64,000 bases of DNA. Origin: Weissella diestrammenae (GTDB taxonomy: Bacteria; Bacillota; Bacilli; Lactobacillales; Lactobacillaceae). Within the stretch, counting starts at the first letter, position 1, and the number at the start of each line of letters is the position of its first letter. Position numbers and translations under genes: made by a program. The stretch covers positions 620,001 through 684,000 of the forward strand of contig NZ_CP060724.1 of assembly GCF_014397255.1 (NCBI RefSeq), given 5' to 3'. The notes beneath the pieces were generated by a model. It was not told the DNA's origin. It saw only the letters and a list, made by a program, of their open reading frames with translations, and ran no database searches. Shown here in pieces: positions 44,243-53,235 of the stretch.

Positions 44243-45025
44243 TCAACGTGTTTTTAACAAACTAAAAAAATAAATACTAGCTTCTAAAAGGGCAATGAAA
44301 AAGCTCACTGGTAAGTTAGTCCAATAGGCCAAAACAAGTGCAACCCAAACACCACCAACGGCGAACAAAATCGCAAGTCCAATCATTTGCCAAACTGTAC
44401 GTCCAAAGCGCATTGCGGCTGACGCAGGTAAAATCATCAGAATGAAAATCAATAGCGAGCCAACGACTTGTGCTGATACAGCAACTGTCACTGCAATCAT
44501 CACCAAAAAAGTCACATTTAACGCAAGCTGATGCTCTAAACTGTATCGTGCTGTTGTCACATCAAAAGCAAAATGACGTAACGGTCGATATAAAAGCAAT
44601 CCGACGAATAACACCACCGATGCTAGAGCGACAACTTGCCAAACATTTTCAGCACTGATACTAAAAATTGAACCAAACAAAATGCCAGTTGCCGCGCTGG
44701 CGTTCTTTTGCGAAAGTGCTAAAAATGCGACGCCTAGCCCAATGGCGACTGCACTAACGGCTGAAATCACCGATTCTGACCGTTGCTCGCTCAAACCAAT
44801 TTGACCAATACTAACTGCGGAAACAATCGTGAATAACAACATCCCTAGTAACGGTGACCAACCCATAAAAAGACCAAAGGCAGCGCCCGCAAAGCCAATT
44901 TCACTTAGCACATGGCCAAAAAATGCCATGCGCTTTGCCACAACAAAGACCCCAATAAATGCTGAGACAACTGCAATTAAGGTGCCAACGACAAAGGCGT
45001 GCTGCATAAACTCATAATTAAACAT
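44243..45025 (-). CDS. zitP: Zinc ABC transporter permease
   Basis: Permease of 260 residues of the ZnuB/AdcB family, about eight spans. Features: VVAKRMAFFGHVLSEIGFAG near residue 28, and LLIFILMILPASAAMRFGRT near residue 192 matching the ALLVAPAATARL-like motif. It overlaps the ATPase gene by eight bases. Last gene of a regulator-binding protein-ATPase-permease operon in the same order as lactococcal zitRSQP. The binding-site palindromes upstream support zinc rather than manganese. Confidence 0.88.
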   Translation of the reverse strand: MFNYEFMQHAFVVGTLIAVVSAFIGVFVVAKRMAFFGHVLSEIGFAGAAFGLFMGWSPLLGMLLFTIVSAVSIGQIGLSEQRSESVISAVSAVAIGLGVAFLALSQKNASAATGILFGSIFSISAENVWQVVALASVVLFVGLLLYRPLRHFAFDVTTARYSLEHQLALNVTFLVMIAVTVAVSAQVVGSLLIFILMILPASAAMRFGRTVWQMIGLAILFAVGGVWVALVLAYWTNLPVSFFIALLEASIYFFSLLKTR

Positions 45026-45713
45026 GCTGTGTCGCCTCCTGACCTTGTTTCATTCGGGAAATTGCCGCGTCAGGTGATGTCCCAAATTCGCTTGTGCCTG
45101 CCGTCAAGAATAAATAGTCATCGGCATAACGTTGCACAATATCTGTGTCATGGCTCACCATAATAACACTCAATTCATGATGTTGGCGATAATGATCCAC
45201 AACATCCATCAACTCAAATTTTGCGTGTTGATCTAAATTAGCCGTTGCTTCATCTAAAATTAAAATCTGGGGGCGTCTAACCAACGCTTGTGCCAAGAAT
45301 GCCCGTTGTCGTTCACCACCGGACGCTTGGTCAATGCGACGATTAGCAATAGCCGTCAATTTGGTGTCTGCAATAATATGCGTCAGCCATTCCTTTTCAG
45401 CTGATGTGAACCAAGGGCGAATTCCATGATCCATGCTTAAACTCACATACTCTTTAATCGTTAAGGGGAACGCCTGCATATCAGCACGATATTGTGGCAC
45501 ATAGGCTACAACCGCTTGCGATGAATGCCATGTTAATTCACCAGCAGATACCGCCTGTTCTCCCAAAATTGCCCGTAACAGCGTGGTCTTACCCACCCCA
45601 TTTTCACCAATTAAAGCTAAAATATGGTGCGCGGTCAAAGTAAAATTAACATCTTGATATAACCAGCGCCCATCAAAATTAATGCCAATCTGATGGCCTT
45701 CTAACAACTTCAT
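45018..45713 (-). CDS. zitQ: Zinc ABC transporter ATP-binding protein
   Basis: ATPase of 231 residues: Walker A GENGVGKTTLLR near residue 35, Q-loop YVPQYR, signature ASGGERQRAFLAQAL near residue 130, and Walker B ILILDEATANLD. The start at 45711-45713 is chosen because the ATG overlaps the stop of the binding protein (ATGA), a sign of coupled translation; an upstream in-frame start would extend into that gene. ZnuC/AdcC family. Confidence 0.9.
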   Translation of the reverse strand: MKLLEGHQIGINFDGRWLYQDVNFTLTAHHILALIGENGVGKTTLLRAILGEQAVSAGELTWHSSQAVVAYVPQYRADMQAFPLTIKEYVSLSMDHGIRPWFTSAEKEWLTHIIADTKLTAIANRRIDQASGGERQRAFLAQALVRRPQILILDEATANLDQHAKFELMDVVDHYRQHHELSVIMVSHDTDIVQRYADDYLFLTAGTSEFGTSPDAAISRMKQGQEATQHV

Positions 45714-46615
45714 TTTTGTAACGCCTCTTCTATCGCAGTTAAAATTTGTAATTGCCATGCAACGTAGGTTAAATGATCTGGTTTAGTTTCAGTTACCTTA
45801 ACGATTGGCACTTGTTTTTCACGCGCTATCTTTAACGCATTAGCCACAACTTTCCCTGTTGTTTGCGTATTTTCAAAAACCAGTGCCACTTGACCTGATT
45901 CGATTTCACTTTGCCAGTTTCTAACCGCAGTTGGCGTTGGATCGTTTCCTTCGTCAACCGCCCGAGCGAATGCCTGATTCGCAATTTTAACATCAAATCC
46001 TGCCAGTGCATTATCATAAACCGGTTCCGTCGCCATCACCGTTTTTCCAGCTAGTAATTGTTTTACCGTCGCACGTTTAGCGTTTACCAGCGCCATTTTG
46101 GCGCGATATTTGTTTGCATTAGCCGCAAAGTATGCTGCCCGTTTTGGTTCCAACTGACTGAGCTTTTGTGTCAATTCACGCGTCAATCGGTCAACCATTT
46201 CCGCACGATACCAGAAATGTTCATTGTCCCCATCCTGATAGTTAAACAGCTGCCCAACATTAATTTGCTTGGCTTGTTTATTAGCACGTGCTAACTTAGT
46301 CGCCCAGACATCATATCCACCACCGTTAACAACCACTAGGTCTGCTTGTGCGTAAGTTTTCGCTGTTTGGGCAGTTGGTTCAAAGTCATGCGGATCAATC
46401 GTTGACTTATTCAAAATACTGGTCACTGTCCCAGCATTGCCCACAACCGCCTTTGCAATCTCACCATACATATTAAGACTGGTCACAATTGTGATGCCCT
46501 GTTGGTTAACTTTTTGGGCTTCATGATTCTGATAAGTACGATAACCAACTAGCGATAACAATAGCAACACGCCAATAATTGGTACGATAAACATGTAGTG
46601 TCTATTTTTTACCAT
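45710..46615 (-). CDS. zitS: Zinc-binding protein of ABC transporter (ZnuA/AdcA-like)
   Basis: Metal-binding surface protein of 301 residues (cluster A-I). Likely ligand regions: STIDPHDFEPTAQTAK near residue 67 with His, DNEHFWYRAEMVDRLT near residue 120 with His, and VDEGNDPTP near residue 215. A hydrophobic N-terminal segment (FIVPIIGVLLLLSLVGY) lacks a cysteine, so it probably acts as an uncleaved anchor instead of a lipoprotein signal. No His-rich loop. The ATG at 46615 is seven bases after AGGAG; an ATG two codons earlier is too close. Confidence 0.86.
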   Translation of the reverse strand: MVKNRHYMFIVPIIGVLLLLSLVGYRTYQNHEAQKVNQQGITIVTSLNMYGEIAKAVVGNAGTVTSILNKSTIDPHDFEPTAQTAKTYAQADLVVVNGGGYDVWATKLARANKQAKQINVGQLFNYQDGDNEHFWYRAEMVDRLTRELTQKLSQLEPKRAAYFAANANKYRAKMALVNAKRATVKQLLAGKTVMATEPVYDNALAGFDVKIANQAFARAVDEGNDPTPTAVRNWQSEIESGQVALVFENTQTTGKVVANALKIAREKQVPIVKVTETKPDHLTYVAWQLQILTAIEEALQK

Positions 46616-47078
46616 GTGCATTCTCCTGCCGTAATTTTGTTTCTAATTGCGTCATGAATTTTGTAATCGTTTGTTGCTCGTCAGCTGAAAAATCAGCTAA
46701 AATCTGTTGATATTCTTCAATCGTTTCTCGATGACAACGCGCATGTTCCGAAGCCAAAGTGCCACCGGACGCCGTAATTGTCCAACGAATCACTCGACCA
46801 TCCTGTTCATCTGCGACAGGTGTCACATACACATTTGGTTCAGCGTACAATCCTTTAACCGCTTTTGTCACAGCTGCTGCCGTCACTTCTAACGCACCAG
46901 CCAGTTGTGTGTTCGTCTGTGGGCCATTTTGTGCAAGAAGCATTAGAATATGTCCTTGCGTAGTCGTAATAATATCACCACTATTGCCAAATAAAATCTC
47001 ACGTTGATTTTCAGAAATCAACCGGACACAATTTAAAAAACCATCAATCTGCTCAGCCACTGCTTCAATATTTGCCAT
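46602..47078 (-). CDS. zitR: MarR-family zinc regulator (ZitR/AdcR-like)
   Basis: Winged-helix repressor of 158 residues. The helix-turn-helix is around residues 50-85 (LAGALEVTAAAVTKAVKGLY, wing DEQDGRVIRWTITASGG). C-terminal His-rich text EHARCHRETIEEYQQIL near residue 128 corresponds to the zinc-sensing HxxxH helix of AdcR/ZitR. It is first in the operon and two TTAACYRGTTAA boxes lie directly between its promoter and start, so autorepression by zinc is expected. Confidence 0.9.
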   Translation of the reverse strand: MANIEAVAEQIDGFLNCVRLISENQREILFGNSGDIITTTQGHILMLLAQNGPQTNTQLAGALEVTAAAVTKAVKGLYAEPNVYVTPVADEQDGRVIRWTITASGGTLASEHARCHRETIEEYQQILADFSADEQQTITKFMTQLETKLRQENAHGKK

Positions 47079-47092
47079 TAGTCTCTCTTTCC

Positions 47093-47116
47093 TTAACCAG
47101 TTAATTAACTGGTTAA
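47093..47116. promoter_or_regulatory. Tandem ZitR/AdcR operator
   Basis: TTAACCAGTTAA (47093-47104) abuts TTAACTGGTTAA (47105-47116). Each matches the TTAACYRGTTAA consensus and the pair forms one perfect 24-base palindrome, placed right after the -10 box. Confidence 0.93.
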
Positions 47117-47117
47117 T

Positions 47118-47146
47118 AATATAAAATAGATGCCCATTTTTGTCAA
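47118..47146 (-). promoter_or_regulatory. Promoter of the zinc operon
   Basis: TTGACA (47141-47146), 17-base spacer, TATATT (47118-47123), adjoining the operator. Confidence 0.85.
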
Positions 47147-47213
47147 ATCAAACTGTAATCATAATTATTTGACAGACCACCCGCTTTTAGTCGAGAAACT
47201 GCTTCTTTCCAAT

Positions 47214-47251
47214 GAAAAACGCATCAATCAGCTACGCTGATTCATGCGTTT
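47214..47251 (-). terminator. Intrinsic terminator after the oatA-like gene
   Basis: AAACGCATGAATCAGC and GCTGATTGATGCGTTTTT pair on the minus strand. Confidence 0.85.
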
Positions 47252-47290
47252 AACTCAATGATAAAAATATATTGAATCCCCGTTAAAAAA

Positions 47291-49131
47291 CTAGCTAGGA
47301 TGATACTTAAGAATCATTTGTAAAATTAATTTGGTATATGCAAGTGAACCATCAGGATTTGGGTGAACTGCATCTGGACCAAGCCAATCAGTATGACCAG
47401 ATACCGCTGTGTGCCAATCAATAATATGCAGATTACGATAACGCTTAGCCGCATCGGCTAAATTCGCATCATTTGTGGCAACCCATGGTCGATCGGCATA
47501 GGCATTAACCCAATAAATTTGACGGTTCGGGCCGACAGCGGTCATGACCGCGTTAATCATATCTGGTTTCACCACACCATTAGTGCCAACCGCAATTAAA
47601 ACATTGTCAGCCAATGTTTTATCATGTCCCATTCCGATTAACAAATCAATCACCGATTGCGTTTGGCGTCCCACTTCAGCGTTCACCACCATTTTAGGTA
47701 ACACTTGTTGCAAATTAGGTGCTGCATTGAGTAATAATGAATCCCCCACGGCTGTGAAATTCAAATCGTTGAGTTGCGACAACGCTTGATCAGTTATTTC
47801 AAACCGTTGTGCAATCGCATTATTTTGTGTACTCTGATGCGCACCACTGGTTTGACCATGTTTCTTTTGTGCTTGACGCGCTGCTCGGTTAGCAGCTAGC
47901 ATCTTTTGTTTATTTTGTTTTAAACGTTTTTCTAAGGCCGACATTGGCTTATCTTTCGCTGAAGCTGCTGTATGAATAGCAGTCACAGTCCCCATCATCA
48001 AGAAGAGACTCAATACGGCATAAACCCGTGATGCCCGCGTTAACATAAAATTTTGTTGTCGATAGCGGCGCAACCCTTGTTCAACAAATCGATAACTCAG
48101 CTCAGATAATAATAAAACAACAGCAATTTCAATCAAACTAACCAAACCATTTGGATGATGTTTGAACAGGCGTTCAAACGCAACAAATACTGGTAATTGA
48201 TATAGATAGATGCTATAAGACCGCGTCCCGAGATAATTCAAATAACGATTATTCAATAGCTGACTAAATTGAGATGCGGGGTGTGCTGTAATCGCAACTA
48301 ATACCCCCATTAACACTGTCACAATGTACATCCCACCGTAGTATGTAATCGACCATTGCCCATTCAGCCATACTAGCGCAATCAACAGCATACCCATCGT
48401 GCCCCAGCCAATTAAATTCATGCGTTTTTTCACTGTCTCGCGCACTTTGGGGCGCAATTGGTTAGACGGCCAAACGAAGGCCAAACTCGTCCCAATCAAA
48501 ATCGCAAACACACGTGTGTCTGATCCATAATAAGCTCGATTGATATTATCTGGTGAATAAAAGAAAGCCAATAAGCCGGCTGACACCAGAGATGCCCCAA
48601 TAATTCCCAATGAAACTCTCGTTCGACGCCAATTTGTTTTCAATAAAAACAAAACTATAAACGGCCAAATTAGATAAAATTGGCCTTCAATCGACAATGA
48701 CCACAAATGTGTGAACGGAGAAGCACCGCCCCATTGATCAAAATATGAATCACCATTGACCGTTGCCCATAAATTGTACACATAGGTAACGTTGGTCAAC
48801 AAAATTGCACGTAAATTGTACAGTAATGCCGGTAAATAGCTGATAATCATGGTTGAAGTTGCCATCAGCATCACAATTAGTGCAGGGTACAATCGCTTAA
48901 TACGCCGTTGCCAAAAAGCTAAAATACGAATCTGCTTTGTTTGATCGTATTCTTGAATCAAAATATCAGTAATCAAATAACCAGACAATACGAAAAAAAG
49001 GGGACACCCAACCAACCACCCGCAATTTTATCTGGCCACAAGTGGAAGGCCATTACACTAATTACCGCTAGCGCTCTTAACCCATCAAAACCGGTAATAT
49101 AACGTCGCTTGCCTTTCGTATTTTTTTTCAT
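47291..49131 (-). pseudogene. oatA: OatA-like peptidoglycan O-acetyltransferase, split by a frameshift
   Basis: Integral membrane acyltransferase-3 domain (about ten spans) plus a C-terminal extracytoplasmic SGNH domain (VGDSLLLNAAPN near the start, DAVHPNPDGS at the end). Such enzymes O-acetylate MurNAc and confer lysozyme resistance. From the ATG at 49131 the frame reads MKKNTKGKRRYITGFDGLRA, then VISVMAFHLWP, the canonical N-terminus, but shifts at a run of seven T (48993-48999) and hits a stop after 52 codons. The remaining 570-odd codons (from FFVLSGYLITD) are open in the +1-shifted frame. One extra T would restore the gene. The catalytic-region residues are otherwise intact, so this may be a phase-variable, recently broken or mis-sequenced gene. 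Confidence 0.85.
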
Positions 49132-49295
49132 TATTTTGACACTGCCTCATCTTTATTTGAATAAAAACATAAATTAAAATATATCATGTTTTGCTCTTTT
49201 TATACAGTTATTATTCCCATTATTTACTGCAACATATTGATATGCAAGACGTCAAAGCTTGTCATATTTTTTGATTATTACTAATGGGCATCAAA

Positions 49296-49325
49296 AAACC
49301 TGTCACAACGAGTTATGACAGGCAA
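49296..49325 (-). terminator. Intrinsic terminator after the DUF975 gene
   Basis: CCTGTCATAACTCGTTGTGACAGG then TTTTTT on the minus strand. The rest of 49132-49448 shows no gene. Confidence 0.8.
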
Positions 49326-49448
49326 TTCTTGCATTTTCTTACGCAATCAACCAACGCAAATAATTATGAGACCGGATACCGATAGTCTTTAATCGCTTAT
49401 TTGCCCATATTTGACCCATCAAAGCTCATCTGACGTTAGCAAATCACA

Positions 49449-50222
49449 TTAAATTTCATCATCCTCAGATGTCGTTGGATATGGACGCGCAGCGCGAATC
49501 TCAGCCCGACTACCGAATTCGCGTTCTCGGCGCAATTCAATATAGAACTCAGCCATTGTTGCTTGATAATATGGAATTACCCAAAAGGCAGCCAATCCTG
49601 CCGTTAATGCAACCAAGACCCACCATAAAATAAAACTGAATTGTAGCCAGAAATATTGTAATTTATGACCATCCATCATATCGCGTGAACGTGTAATATA
49701 TTCGTTCATTGACTCAATTGGTAAACCGCGTTTAACGTCTTCAGCATAGATATACTCAGCTTGTGAATAGGCAATTGATTTAATAATACCAGGTACAATC
49801 AAAAGCAAACTCCATAGAATCGTATATAGGAATCGGATGCCCATCAAAACGACTGAATCAACCACTGTTTGCCGACCAAAAAAGTAAAACGATGCGGTAA
49901 GTGGCGAACGTGGTGCTTCGTCTGACCGTTGCCAGAGAATTAATGTCCAAACGACACCAAAGCTAATCACGCCAATTAGCACCGCTTCAATCAAACTCGA
50001 CCATAATCCTTGACCAAGTGAATACAAATAAAAACTGGGCGATGTGATTGAAAGGCCTTCTGATGAGCGACCTTGCGTTGATTCAATGACCGTTTGTTGA
50101 ACTGAACGTGTTGTTAAAAATAGTTGCCAAACAATTAATGGCCACGTCAAAAAAACAACTTTAAGCCAATCAGTCTTAACCCGTTGCCAACCTCTCTGTC
50201 GTAAATTGTAATTTTCTAGCAT
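49449..50222 (-). CDS. DUF975 membrane protein
   Basis: Membrane protein of 257 residues with about five spans and no known function. The family motif is SIAYSQAEYIYAEDVKRGLP near residue 141, followed by SRDMMDGHKLQYFWLQFSFI, typical of DUF975 (the Y-x-A-F/Y-x-A-D and MxGxKxxLF blocks). An acidic tail ends TTSEDDEI. AAGGAG precedes the ATG. It stands alone between terminators. Confidence 0.82.
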   Translation of the reverse strand: MLENYNLRQRGWQRVKTDWLKVVFLTWPLIVWQLFLTTRSVQQTVIESTQGRSSEGLSITSPSFYLYSLGQGLWSSLIEAVLIGVISFGVVWTLILWQRSDEAPRSPLTASFYFFGRQTVVDSVVLMGIRFLYTILWSLLLIVPGIIKSIAYSQAEYIYAEDVKRGLPIESMNEYITRSRDMMDGHKLQYFWLQFSFILWWVLVALTAGLAAFWVIPYYQATMAEFYIELRREREFGSRAEIRAARPYPTTSEDDEI

Positions 50223-50332
50223 ATTCTAAACTCCTTAAACATAACTGATTATAGTATACTACACTTCTCTCATCGTACTGTTGTTATGCCAACAATCGCC
50301 CCTAACTACTTGTAACAATACTCCCAATAAAA

Positions 50333-50362
50333 AAATCTTGGCCTATCAGCGCCAAGATTTAA
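50333..50362 (-). terminator. Intrinsic terminator after dtpT
   Basis: AATCTTGGCGCTGATAGGCCAAGATT followed by TTTTT on the minus strand. Confidence 0.85.
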
Positions 50363-50368
50363 AATAAA

Positions 50369-51817
50369 TTATTGAATACCACCCATTAAGCGCTTAACCG
50401 TCTTAACCATAAAGAGCATCAAAATCCCCAAAACAACTGCAGCGGCACCAAATCCTAAGAAATAGTGAATTTCAGTTGATGGATTATACAAGCCAACGAA
50501 TTGTGCGTTCAATGCTGAACCAACTGCTGAAGCTAAGAACCACATTGACATCATTTGTGAAGTAAAGACCTTAGGTGCCAACTTGGTTGTAACTGACAAA
50601 CCAACTGGTGAAATCAACATTTCACCAATAATAATTAAGGCCCATGAACCAAGTAACCATAATGGTGACACACGTCCTGCTGTGCCCCAAAGTGATCCAG
50701 GAATAGCAAGCAATAAGAATGAAGCACCAGCAAACATCAACCCAATCGCAAACTTAAGTGGTGATGACGGCGCGTTCTTTGTCCATTTTGTCCACATCCA
50801 TGCAAAGAATGGTGTATATAACATAATGAAGAAAGGATTCAATGACTGGAACCAAGCCGCTGGGAACCAAGAAGTGTCGGTCCGATTAGCTGCGAACGTT
50901 GCCAATACAACTGACCCTTGTTCTTCAAGCGCCCAGAATAAAACAGCACCTAAGAACAATGGAATATATGCAAGAACCCTTGAACGCTCTTGTTTTGTAA
51001 CCTTCGATGACGTAATCATCTGAATGAAATATGCCAGCGGCACTAAGACCGCAATAACTGTCAATAGATTAATAAAGTCAGAAATTTGATTCCATCCCAT
51101 TAAGAACATTAACGAGATAACTAATCCCAAAACGACTAAAGCAATCACAGTCCGGAAAATTAATGGCTTAATTTCTTCTGGTTGAAGCGGATCAGTTGGA
51201 TAAAGCGCATCTGTTGGCAAATCCTTTTTCCCACCAATATAGTATTGAATCAAACCAAAGAACATACCAATTGCAGCTAATCCAAATGCCGCATGGAATC
51301 CCACGCTATTTTGCGTCCAACCAACTAGCAAAGGTGAAATAAATGAACCTAAATTGATTCCAAAGACGAAAATAGAGAAACCTGCGTCACGACGAGGATC
51401 ATTGACACTATATAATGATCCAACCAATGACGACACATTAGGCTTTAGCAAACCTGTTCCAATGATAATTAAAGCAATTGAGCCAAATAACGCATTTGCA
51501 CCAAATGGCAATGCTAACACAATGTGCCCCAACATGATGAAGACACCACCGATAAAGACGGCTTTACGCGAACCAATCATCCGATCGGCGATAAAACCAC
51601 CAAGCGAACCTGATAGATAAACCATCGAAGCATAAATGGCCATAATCGAAGCTGCCACTGCTTTGGTAATGTGTAAATCACCACTAGCAATCAAATCCCA
51701 CATGTAGTACAAAAGAATTGCACGCATCCCATAATATGAGAAACGTTCCCACATTTCAGTTCCAAATAGGGTCGCTAAGCCCCACGGCTGTCCTAAAAAT
51801 TTTTTATCTTCTTTCAC
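50369..51817 (-). CDS. dtpT: Di-/tripeptide POT-family transporter
   Basis: Proton-coupled peptide importer, 482 residues, about 14 spans. POT signatures: [17 protein letters not shown] near residue 19 (the ExxER-type region), [15 protein letters not shown] near residue 72 and [12 protein letters not shown] near residue 154. The start codon is GTG with AGGAG six bases upstream. The promoter at 51870-51898 is well formed. Peptide import fits the amino-acid auxotrophy usual in lactic acid bacteria. Confidence 0.93.
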   Translation of the reverse strand: MKEDKKFLGQPWGLATLFGTEMWERFSYYGMRAILLYYMWDLIASGDLHITKAVAASIMAIYASMVYLSGSLGGFIADRMIGSRKAVFIGGVFIMLGHIVLALPFGANALFGSIALIIIGTGLLKPNVSSLVGSLYSVNDPRRDAGFSIFVFGINLGSFISPLLVGWTQNSVGFHAAFGLAAIGMFFGLIQYYIGGKKDLPTDALYPTDPLQPEEIKPLIFRTVIALVVLGLVISLMFLMGWNQISDFINLLTVIAVLVPLAYFIQMITSSKVTKQERSRVLAYIPLFLGAVLFWALEEQGSVVLATFAANRTDTSWFPAAWFQSLNPFFIMLYTPFFAWMWTKWTKNAPSSPLKFAIGLMFAGASFLLLAIPGSLWGTAGRVSPLWLLGSWALIIIGEMLISPVGLSVTTKLAPKVFTSQMMSMWFLASAVGSALNAQFVGLYNPSTEIHYFLGFGAAAVVLGILMLFMVKTVKRLMGGIQ

Positions 51818-52145
51818 AATGAACTCCTAAGCTTTCTACAAAATATGTACAAAATTTAATAATGTTACAATAATAGCAGGAGTTACGGCATATTACAAGT
51901 TTTCTTAAGAAAATTCATTAGTTTTTATGGCAAAAAACAGTCAAAATAAATATAAAAAGCTATGATAAACATGGCTATAGAATGAGAAAATAACCATTAT
52001 ATTCAAATTAAACTTATTGTTTAATTATTTTTAAAACATTTAATTAATTTCTTGTTTTCAACTGTTAACGTTAACATTCAAAAGATATTAATTTTTATTT
52101 TTTTCGCTAATTCTATCTGACCTTTTCAAAAAACAATCAATAACA
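51818..52145. other. AT-rich intergenic region upstream of dtpT
   Basis: No gene seen. It holds the dtpT promoter on the minus strand (TTGTAA 51893-51898, 17 bases, TATTAT 51870-51875). The 14-base palindrome TGTTAACGTTAACA lies at 52063-52076, close to the CcpA cre consensus with one mismatch. Confidence 0.6.
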
Positions 52146-52185
52146 AAAAATACCATGATAACACCGAAGCGCTATCATGGTATTT
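52146..52185 (-). terminator. Intrinsic terminator of the tRNA transcript
   Basis: AATACCATGATAGCGC and GTTATCATGGTATTTTTT pair on the minus strand just after tRNA-Gln. Confidence 0.85.
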
Positions 52186-52193
52186 AAAATTAG

Positions 52194-52265
52194 CTGGGGT
52201 AGTAGGATTCGAACCTACGCTACATGGTACCAAAAACCACTGCCTTACCACTTGGCTATACCCCA
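52194..52265 (-). tRNA. tRNA-Gln (anticodon TTG)
   Basis: 72 nt, 3' CCA not encoded. Acceptor TGGGGTA/TACCCCA, D arm GCC/GGC, anticodon stem GTGGT/ACCAT with loop TTTTGGT (anticodon TTG), T arm GTAGG-TTCGAAT-CCTAC. Confidence 0.96.
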
Positions 52266-52269
52266 TTAA

Positions 52270-52355
52270 TGGTGGGAGGTAAAGGATTCGAACCTTTGAA
52301 CCCGAAGGAATGGATTTACAGTCCACCGCGTTTGACCAGACTTCGCTAACCTCCC
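52270..52355 (-). tRNA. tRNA-Tyr (anticodon GTA)
   Basis: 86 nt including an encoded CCA. Acceptor GGGAGGT/ACCTCCC, anticodon loop CTGTAAA (GTA), a long class II variable arm, and a TTCGAAT T loop. It is transcribed ahead of tRNA-Gln. Confidence 0.96.
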
Positions 52356-52388
52356 AAGATGTTAAATGCAACACATCAACAAATAAAT

Positions 52389-52417
52389 ATAATACAGACA
52401 TTTTAATCATTTGTCAA
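52389..52417 (-). promoter_or_regulatory. Promoter of the tRNA-Tyr/tRNA-Gln unit
   Basis: TTGACA (52412-52417), 17 bases, TATTAT (52389-52394), overlapping the end of the upstream phosphoesterase gene. Confidence 0.85.
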
Positions 52418-53224
52418 CACTTTGTAGCGAATTTTGTTTTTCCAACTTTCAATGAACGTTTCTGCCGTCCATTCTGGTATTCTGGCACGTTGATATCCGA
52501 CACTCACATTATTATAAGCAATCGTTCCCAAATGTCGTGTTAGCAACGTTTGATGTGTATGTCCATAGTAAACCTGTTGCACATTAGGATACTGTGCATA
52601 TAGCTGCGCATATTGATTTGAACCCATCACACCATTAATCATCAACCAACGCGCCACATGCTGCGGATAACTTAAATCTAGCCCATGGGGTGCAAAATGT
52701 TGAATAATGATTACTTTTTTCCCTGCCGTTTGAGCCGCATCTAATTGCACCCCTAATTGCTTTAAACTCAATTGGGTACGTTCTGGGTCCGTCATCGGTT
52801 GTTCAATCACACGATCATAATACAATCCGCGTTTAAATTGCACAATTTGATCTCTATCTGGTCCACTGGCAAACGAATAATCGTACCACCCATTATTGCC
52901 AATAATTTGCCAATTACCTAAATCCAAGGTTTGATGATGAAAATAATATGGACTCAAGGCTGTCTCTAACTCATCAAAAGACACGTCGCGCCCCATATCA
53001 TGATTTCCAGCAATAAAGCGTACTAAAACCTGCGTGCCTACCGCAGTTTGTAATCGCGTGACATAATCAAGCGACTTTTCAAAACTATTGAATAAATCAC
53101 CCGCAATTAAGTAAACATCTACTCTCTGCTGCAATAGATATGCAGCTTGTGCATCAATCATTGCTGACACATCTAATCGATTCACATCGAAGTGATTATC
53201 GCTACTGACTGCAATTTTCATCAT
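52403..53224 (-). CDS. Calcineurin-like metallophosphoesterase
   Basis: Two-metal phosphoesterase of 273 residues. Motifs in order: SDNHFDVNR at the N-terminus, IAGDLFNS near residue 42, AGNHDMGRD near residue 73, QHFAP near residue 165 and YYGHTHQTLL near residue 218, the complete D-x-H, G-D, G-N-H-D, H, G-H-x-H set. The start at 53224 is chosen because AGGTG lies eight bases upstream and the preceding 36 in-frame codons do not look like protein of this family. It directly follows the MFS gene. Substrate unknown. Confidence 0.86.
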   Translation of the reverse strand: MMKIAVSSDNHFDVNRLDVSAMIDAQAAYLLQQRVDVYLIAGDLFNSFEKSLDYVTRLQTAVGTQVLVRFIAGNHDMGRDVSFDELETALSPYYFHHQTLDLGNWQIIGNNGWYDYSFASGPDRDQIVQFKRGLYYDRVIEQPMTDPERTQLSLKQLGVQLDAAQTAGKKVIIIQHFAPHGLDLSYPQHVARWLMINGVMGSNQYAQLYAQYPNVQQVYYGHTHQTLLTRHLGTIAYNNVSVGYQRARIPEWTAETFIESWKNKIRYKVLTND

Positions 53225-53235
53225 TTCTACTTCAC

